Assembly: GCA_017743275.1 (NCBI GenBank)
Contig: JAGHZG010000025.1
Location: 1 to 10,393 of the forward strand
Source of the DNA: Chloroflexota bacterium
Lineage (GTDB): Bacteria > Chloroflexota > Anaerolineae > B4-G1 > DUEL01
Direction: 5' to 3'
DNA length: 10,393 bases
Under the pieces are notes generated by a model. It did no database searches and was not told the origin of the DNA. It saw nothing but the letters and a program-made list of their open reading frames with translations. The translations under genes and the position numbers were made by a program. Of the stretch, positions 6,497 through 10,393 are shown piece by piece (position 1 is the stretch's first letter; each line of letters begins with the position of its first letter).

Positions 6497-7831
6497 CTTC
6501 CTCATCCGCTGCAGGCGACGAAGGATGACCCGCTCGTAGCCGTGGCCTTTAATACGGAACCAGTTCCCCTCCACCCCGTCGGGGAGATACTGCTGGTCTA
6601 CCCATCCATCGGGGTAGTCGTGGGGGTAGCGGTAGATGGGATGCTCACCCATCGTCCGCCGGTAGTGCTCCCGCAGGGGGCCGTGGAACAGGTCGGACTT
6701 ATCCCGCAGGTGGAGGGGGACGGGGCCGGCGCCGTGCTCCTCAATGTGGGCCAGGGCCTGCCAGTAGGCGCCGATGGCGTTGGATTTGGGCGCCGTCGCC
6801 AGATAGAGGGTCGCCAGGGCCAGGTGGTACTGGCCCTCCGGTAGCCCCACCCACTCAAAGGCCTGCGCGCAGGCGTTGACCACTACGACGGCCTGCGGGT
6901 CCGCCAGTCCCACATCCTCTGCTGCCAGGATGTAGAGCCGCCGGAGGATGAAACGGGGGTCCTCCCCCGCCGCCACCATTTTCGCCAGCCAGTAGAGCGC
7001 CGCGTCCGGGTCGGAGCCCCGCACGGACTTGATGAAGGCGGAGATGGTGTCGTAGTGCTCGTCTCCGGCCCGGTCGTAGAGGAGCGCACGCCGCTGGATG
7101 GAGTCCTCCGCCACGGCCAGGGTGATGTGGACGGTCCCCGTCTCGTCCGGCGGGGTGCTCTCCACCGCCAGTTCCAGGGCGTTCAGCGCGGCCCGGGCGT
7201 CCCCGCCCGCGATGCGGACCAGGTGGTCCATTGCCTCCGGGTCCAACCGGACGGCGCGGCGTCCGTACCCCCGCTCCGGGTCCGCCAGCGCCCGTTCTAT
7301 CACCCGCCGAACCTCGTCGTCGGTGAGGGGCTTGAATTGGAAGACGCGGGAGCGAGAGAGGAGCGGCCCGACCACCTCAAAGTACGGGTTCTCGGTGGTG
7401 GAGCCGATGAGGGTGATGGTGCCATCCTCTACGTGGGGGAGGAGGGCATCCTGCTGGGCACGGTTGAAGCGGTGGATTTCGTCAATCAGGAGAATGGTGC
7501 GCCGCCCGTACATTCCGCGCCGTTCCTTCGCTTCCTGGACGACGCGCCGGATGTCGGCCACACCCGCCATGACCGCGCTGAGGGTCTCAAAGTGGGAGCG
7601 GGTGGTGTGGGCGATAATCATCGCCAGCGAGGTCTTGCCGGTACCGGGCGGGCCCCAGAAGATGAGGGAGGAGAAGAGACGGTCGGTCTCAATGGCGCGG
7701 CGCAGCAGACGGCCCTCGCCCAGGATGTGCTCCTGCCCGACAAATTCGTCCAGGGTTCGCGGGCGCATCCGCGCAGCCAGCGGTGCTTCTTCCCGTATCC
7801 GTTTCTGACCGAAGTGCTCAAAGAGGGTCAT
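6467..7831 (-). CDS. rarA: Replication-associated recombination protein RarA (AAA+ ATPase)
   Basis: This 454-residue protein is full length for the RarA/MgsA (WRNIP1-related) family. These clamp-loader-like ATPases act at stalled replication forks with single-strand-binding protein and the replicative polymerase. The N-terminus FEHFGQKRIREEAPLAARMRP is typical. Walker A is GPPGTGKT (60-67), Walker B is ILLIDEIH (113-120), sensor 1 is GSTTENP (143-149) and the arginine-finger region is LLSRSRVF (157-164). A C-terminal half with YDRAGDEHYDTISAFIKSVRGSDPDAALYWLAKM and the YRYPHDYP segment completes the family pattern. I start at the ATG at 7831, where family members begin; it has a GGAGGCGG ribosome-binding site at 7835-7842. 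A frame extending to 8164 runs into the divergent promoter and is spurious. The extreme C-terminus is repeat-derived. Confidence 0.96.
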   Translation of the reverse strand: MTLFEHFGQKRIREEAPLAARMRPRTLDEFVGQEHILGEGRLLRRAIETDRLFSSLIFWGPPGTGKTSLAMIIAHTTRSHFETLSAVMAGVADIRRVVQEAKERRGMYGRRTILLIDEIHRFNRAQQDALLPHVEDGTITLIGSTTENPYFEVVGPLLSRSRVFQFKPLTDDEVRRVIERALADPERGYGRRAVRLDPEAMDHLVRIAGGDARAALNALELAVESTPPDETGTVHITLAVAEDSIQRRALLYDRAGDEHYDTISAFIKSVRGSDPDAALYWLAKMVAAGEDPRFILRRLYILAAEDVGLADPQAVVVVNACAQAFEWVGLPEGQYHLALATLYLATAPKSNAIGAYWQALAHIEEHGAGPVPLHLRDKSDLFHGPLREHYRRTMGEHPIYRYPHDYPDGWVDQQYLPDGVEGNWFRIKGHGYERVILRRLQRMRKKESKESANR

Positions 7832-7850
7832 AGACCGCCTCCGCAAGGGT

Positions 7851-7879
7851 AATATAACACAGATGGGCCGAGCGTACAA
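7851..7879 (-). promoter_or_regulatory. Predicted promoter of rarA
   Basis: The minus strand has TTGTAC (7879-7874), a 17-base spacer and TATATT (7856-7851), the latter preceded by TGT as in extended -10 promoters. Transcription would start near 7844, just before the Shine-Dalgarno, giving a leader of only about 13 bases. Confidence 0.6.
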
Positions 7880-7912
7880 GGGCGAAGGTGCAGGGGAGCG
7901 GGGAGCATGCGG

Positions 7913-7941
7913 TTGACAATCTCCCCCCTCTGTGCTATTAT
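7913..7941 (+). promoter_or_regulatory. Near-consensus sigma-70 promoter of the inositol operon
   Basis: TTGACA (7913-7918) is followed after exactly 17 bases by TATTAT (7936-7941), preceded by TGC as in an extended -10. Such a strong promoter, directly followed by a palindrome, is typical of a repressible gene. Transcription should start around 7948. Confidence 0.88.
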
Positions 7942-7973
7942 ATAAACGCCCGTTTATTAAGCGTCTGTTTATA
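7942..7973 (+). promoter_or_regulatory. Probable operator of the ArsR-type regulator
   Basis: ATAAACG (7942-7948) and CGTTTAT (7951-7957) form a perfect palindrome with a CC centre, placed on the predicted transcription start. A third half-site, TGTTTATA (7966-7973), is the inverse of TATAAACG (7941-7948) with one mismatch, so two overlapping dimer sites are possible. A repressor bound here would block the promoter. Binding by the downstream regulator is inference. Confidence 0.7.
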
Positions 7974-7990
7974 CATCGGGGAGAGAGTGT

Positions 7991-8320
7991 ATGGACACCA
8001 GCAGGGATACGGAGGCGCGCCTGCGCCAGGCGGTCCGTTTTTTCTACGCGCTGAAGGACCCGGTCCGGCTGCGCATCCTGATGGCGCTGGCGCGGGCCGG
8101 AGAGATGACCGTCACCGAGATTGTACAGGCGGTCCGCCTGGCCCAGCCGCTGGTCTCCTGGCACCTGGCCCGTCTGCGGGCCGCCGCGCTGGTGCGGGTG
8201 ACGCGGGACGGTCGGCTGGCCCGCTACCAGGCCGACCTGGATGCCCTGCAGCGACAGTTCAGCGACTTCTACGCCCTGCTGACGGAATCGGTAAAACCCA
8301 CTGAGGAGGAGTCAGGATGA
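7991..8320 (+). CDS. ArsR-family winged-helix transcriptional regulator
   Basis: This 109-residue protein has the ArsR/SmtB winged-helix domain: [14 protein letters not shown] (20-33), the DNA-binding helices [29 protein letters not shown] (about 40-68) and the wing around [10 protein letters not shown] (71-80). It contains no cysteine, so the classic metal-sensing site of ArsR (ELCVCDL) is absent and the signal must be something else. Its own promoter carries a palindrome on the start site, which implies autorepression. The stop overlaps the start of the inositol-1-phosphate synthase by four bases (ATGA), so the two are co-transcribed and translationally coupled. It is probably the dedicated regulator of inositol synthesis. 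Actinobacteria are known to use a different (LacI-type) regulator for this. Confidence 0.92.
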   Translation: MDTSRDTEARLRQAVRFFYALKDPVRLRILMALARAGEMTVTEIVQAVRLAQPLVSWHLARLRAAALVRVTRDGRLARYQADLDALQRQFSDFYALLTESVKPTEEESG

Positions 8321-9414
8321 GCGGAAGCAAAAAAGTGCGCGTGGCCATTATCGGCGTCGGGAACTGCGCCTCGTCCCTGGTCCAGGGGGTCTACTTCTAC
8401 CGGGACGTCCCCGATGACGGCGTGGTCCCCGGACTGATGCACCCCGTTCTGGGGGGCTACCACATCCGGGACATTGAGTTCTCCGCCGCCTTTGATATTG
8501 ACGCCGAGAAGGTCGGCAAGGACCTTTCCGAGGCAATTTTCTCCGGCCCCAACAACACAGTCCGCTTCTGTGAGGTGCCCCACTTGGGCGTACCGGTCAG
8601 CCGGGGGATGACCCACGACGGCCTGGGGCACTATCTCCGCCAGATCATCCGCAAGGCCCCCGGTCCTACCGCCGACATCGTCCGCATCCTGAAGGACACG
8701 GGCACCGACGTGGTGGTCAATTTTCTGCCTGTCGGCAGCGAAATGGCGACCAAGTGGTACATTGAGCAGATTCTGGAGGCCGGCTGTGGCTTCGTCAACG
8801 GCATCCCGGTCTTCATCGCCCGGGAACCGTACTGGCAGAAACGGTTCGCGGAGCGGGGCCTGCCCGTCATCGGCGACGACGTGAAGAGCCAGGTGGGCGC
8901 CACCATTGTCCACCGGGTGCTCACCCGCCTGCTGCGGGACCGGGGTGTGCGGATTGACCGGACGTACCAGTTGAACTTCGGCGGCAATATGGATTTCTAC
9001 AACATGCTGGAGCGGGAGCGGCTGGAATCCAAGAAGATCTCCAAGACCAGCGCGGTCACCAGCCAGTTGGACTACGAAATGCCGCCGGAGAACATCCACG
9101 TGGGGCCATCGGACTACGTGCCCTGGCTGACGGACCGGAAATGGTGCTACATCCGGATTGAGGGGACGACGTTCGGCGAGGTGCCGCTGAACATTGAGTT
9201 GAAACTGGAGGTCTGGGACAGTCCCAACTCCGCCGGAGTGGTCATAGACGCCATTCGCTGCTGCAAACTGGCGCTGGATCGGGGCCTGAGCGGGGCGGTG
9301 CTGGCGCCGTCGGCCTACTTTATGAAGTCGCCGCCGGTGCAGATGAGCGACGACGAGGCCCACCGGGCGGTGGAGGCCTTTATCTCCGGGGAGGATAACC
9401 GGACACTGCCGTAG
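8317..9414 (+). CDS. ino1: Inositol-3-phosphate (1L-myo-inositol-1-phosphate) synthase
   Basis: This 365-residue protein is close in length and motifs to the actinobacterial-type synthase (mycobacterial Ino1). It converts glucose-6-phosphate to inositol phosphate using tightly bound NAD. The NAD-binding loop is GVGNCAS (13-19). Family motifs are GDDVKSQ (186-192) with its catalytic lysine, [11 protein letters not shown] (220-230), [13 protein letters not shown] (232-244), SDYVPW (265-270) and [19 protein letters not shown] (296-314). The start overlaps the regulator's stop and has the Shine-Dalgarno GAGGAGGA (8303-8310). The next gene in the same direction is a CDP-alcohol phosphotransferase, so the product probably feeds inositol-lipid synthesis. 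The TAG stop is followed directly by a heptamer array. Confidence 0.96.
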   Translation: MSGSKKVRVAIIGVGNCASSLVQGVYFYRDVPDDGVVPGLMHPVLGGYHIRDIEFSAAFDIDAEKVGKDLSEAIFSGPNNTVRFCEVPHLGVPVSRGMTHDGLGHYLRQIIRKAPGPTADIVRILKDTGTDVVVNFLPVGSEMATKWYIEQILEAGCGFVNGIPVFIAREPYWQKRFAERGLPVIGDDVKSQVGATIVHRVLTRLLRDRGVRIDRTYQLNFGGNMDFYNMLERERLESKKISKTSAVTSQLDYEMPPENIHVGPSDYVPWLTDRKWCYIRIEGTTFGEVPLNIELKLEVWDSPNSAGVVIDAIRCCKLALDRGLSGAVLAPSAYFMKSPPVQMSDDEAHRAVEAFISGEDNRTLP

Positions 9415-9554
9415 GCGGACGACAGACGACGGACGACAGACGACGGACGACAGACGACGGACGACAGACGACAAATGATGGCCCGTGGTCTGTGGTCAGC
9501 CGTCCGTGGTCAGTTGTCCGTGGTCTGTGGTCTGTGGTCTGTGGTCTGTGGTCT
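9415..9554 (+). repeat. Twenty-unit heptanucleotide array with reversed polarity
   Basis: From the first base after the synthase stop, 20 consecutive 7-base units keep register up to the bases before the next ribosome-binding site. The first eight alternate ACAGACG/ACGGACG (the first is GCGGACG), two are transitional (ACAAATG, ATGGCCC), and the last ten are GTGGTCT, GTGGTCA, GCCGTCC and relatives. The second half is close to the reverse complement of the first, so the transcript can form a long imperfect hairpin between the two lipid genes. Confidence 0.93.
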
Positions 9555-9568
9555 GAAAGGGGGGGCTT

Positions 9569-10201
9569 ATGAGCGTGGAAAAAACGCAGAGCAGGAGATC
9601 CCTGCGGGTGTATGAATCGCTGGCGGAGTGGGCGCGAGACGCTGCCCAGGTGATCACGATCCCCCTCGCCAGGATCATCTCCCGCTGGAAAGTACATCCC
9701 AACACCCTGACCCTGCTGGGATGCCTGCTGATGATTGGGGTGGGCGGCGTATTGGCCAGCGGCCGTCTGGTGCTGGGCGGGTGGTTGCTGGCCATTGTCG
9801 CCCCCATAGACGCGCTGGACGGCGCGCTGGCCCGGGTGACCGGCCGCACCAGCCGCTTCGGCGCCTTCCTGGATTCCACCCTGGACCGGGTCTCCGAAGC
9901 CGTCCTCTTTCTCTGCCTGGCGGCCCACTATCTCTGGCGCGGGGCCACGACGGAGGTCCTGCTGGCCTTCCTGGTGCTCATCGGGGCCAATCTGGTCAGT
10001 TACACCCGCGCCCGGGCCGAGGCCAACGGCTACTCCTGCAAGGTGGGCATCTTCACCCGCCTGGAACGCATAGCCCTGCTGGCTATCGGCCTGATCCTGA
10101 ACATCCCCACCATTGCCCTGTGGGTACTGGCCATCGGCTCCAATTTGACAGCCCTCTGGCGCATCCTCTACGTCTATTTCCAGGCCCGGCGGGAGAGTTG
10201 A
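9569..10201 (+). CDS. pgsA: CDP-alcohol phosphatidyltransferase, likely phosphatidylinositol-phosphate synthase
   Basis: This 210-residue integral membrane protein carries the full CDP-alcohol phosphotransferase motif: Asp81, Asp84-Gly85, Ala88-Arg89, Gly98, Asp102 and Asp106. About six hydrophobic segments are visible (roughly 46-63, 68-80, 110-122, 128-146, 166-182 and 184-200). The later SYTRARAEANG and FTRLERI segments resemble those of phosphatidylinositol-phosphate synthases, which join inositol-1-phosphate to CDP-diacylglycerol. The co-directional inositol-1-phosphate synthase upstream supports this over phosphatidylglycerophosphate synthase, though sequence alone cannot exclude the latter. 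The ATG follows a G-rich ribosome-binding site (AAAGGGGGG, about 9556-9564), which comes directly after the repeat array. The symbol is used in the mycobacterial PgsA1 sense. Confidence 0.85.
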   Translation: MSVEKTQSRRSLRVYESLAEWARDAAQVITIPLARIISRWKVHPNTLTLLGCLLMIGVGGVLASGRLVLGGWLLAIVAPIDALDGALARVTGRTSRFGAFLDSTLDRVSEAVLFLCLAAHYLWRGATTEVLLAFLVLIGANLVSYTRARAEANGYSCKVGIFTRLERIALLAIGLILNIPTIALWVLAIGSNLTALWRILYVYFQARRES

Positions 10202-10209
10202 TACTGGAC

Positions 10210-10227
10210 CACAAAGGACACGAAGGA
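10210..10227 (+). repeat. CACRAAGGA nonamer pair after the membrane enzyme gene
   Basis: CACAAAGGA and CACGAAGGA lie in tandem, starting eight bases after the TGA stop. The same units follow the pyruvate-kinase-like gene (5807-5834) in the same gene-relative orientation, which makes them a dispersed repeat of this genome. Confidence 0.75.
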
Positions 10228-10248
10228 ATCAAGCCAGGAGTGTACTAC

Positions 10249-10393
10249 TACTCTGTCAATTATGAAACTTATATTTGCGATGGGGTTGAATACCCCCAAA
10301 TATGGGCAAATGAGGTCATTATAGGCCCACATATCCAGCCAGCAGGGTATTTCTCAAATCCGGCCAAACTGAAAAATCAGCCTTGACAGAGTA
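10249..10393. other. AT-richer contig end bounded by an 11-bp inverted repeat
   Basis: TACTCTGTCAA (10249-10259) is repeated inverted as TTGACAGAGTA at the very end of the window (10383-10393). The 123 bases between are clearly less GC-rich than the rest. One frame through it reads as plausible protein (for example CDGVEYPQIWANEVIIGP), ending at a TGA at 10384-10386, but it has no start codon or ribosome-binding site of its own. It could be a small non-autonomous insertion element, a gene remnant, or an assembly-end artefact. I see no recognisable gene here. Confidence 0.4.

Noticed and set aside
7832..8164. N-terminal extension of RarA by 111 residues
   Set aside because: The extension crosses both divergent promoters and the regulator gene. 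Family members start at the ATG at 7831, which has its own ribosome-binding site.
8269..9474. Minus-strand 401-codon frame opposite the synthase
   Set aside because: It is a shadow of the inositol-phosphate synthase, starting inside the repeat array and lacking any family motif.
9628..10386. Plus-strand 252-codon frame overlapping the membrane enzyme
   Set aside because: The first two thirds are an out-of-frame reading of the CDP-alcohol phosphotransferase. Only the last 60 codons look protein-like, and these are reported as an unresolved segment.
1..10393. tRNA or rRNA genes
   Set aside because: I saw no cloverleaf-like segment with T-arm sequence or conserved rRNA blocks in the non-coding gaps, all of which are short and mostly repeats.

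Overview
The window is a GC-rich bacterial contig end of about 10.4 kb. The first 26 bases are leftover Nextera/Tn5 sequencing adapter, so the left edge is a library artefact. Gene content points to a Chloroflexota-like (Anaerolineae-type), possibly thermophilic bacterium. The clues are an inositol-1-phosphate synthase with a CDP-alcohol phosphotransferase, a fused nucleotidyltransferase/CDP-alcohol phosphotransferase of the IPCT/DIPPS type, an intein-bearing RtcB with archease, and intergenic tandem repeats of 7 or 9 bases. The assignment is inference from gene content and was not tested by any search.

Layout. Positions 88-5701 hold four genes on the minus strand. In transcription order they are archease (5527 to 5132), rtcB carrying a 509-residue intein (5056 to 2078), a YjbQ-family gene (2023 to 1628), and the IPCT/DIPPS-like fusion gene (1416 to 88). 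A second minus-strand pair is rarA (7831 to 6467) followed by a small pyruvate-kinase-C-terminal-like protein (6426 to 5851). From about 7913 rightwards the plus strand carries an ArsR-type regulator (7991-8320), inositol-1-phosphate synthase (8317-9414) and a phosphatidylinositol-phosphate-synthase-like enzyme (9569-10201). The rarA and arsR-type genes diverge from a 159-bp region with a promoter for each. The last 190 bases hold no recognisable gene, are AT-richer, and are bounded by an 11-bp inverted repeat.

How the genes work together. The plus-strand trio is a compact inositol-lipid unit. The regulator overlaps the synthase by 4 bp, and a palindrome sits on the predicted transcription start, which suggests autoregulation. 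The synthase makes inositol-1-phosphate and the membrane enzyme would attach it to a CDP-activated lipid. The fusion gene at the far left would use the same inositol-1-phosphate to make CDP-inositol and then a di-inositol phosphate type product. Archease and RtcB form an RNA-repair/tRNA-splicing ligase pair.

The most unusual feature is the non-coding DNA. Seven of the nine genes are followed, at or shortly after the stop codon, by a tandem array of 7- or 9-base units. Another heptamer array lies between the archease promoter and its coding sequence. There it leaves the archease frame without a usable start codon in this assembly, while gain or loss of one unit would bring an upstream ATG into frame.
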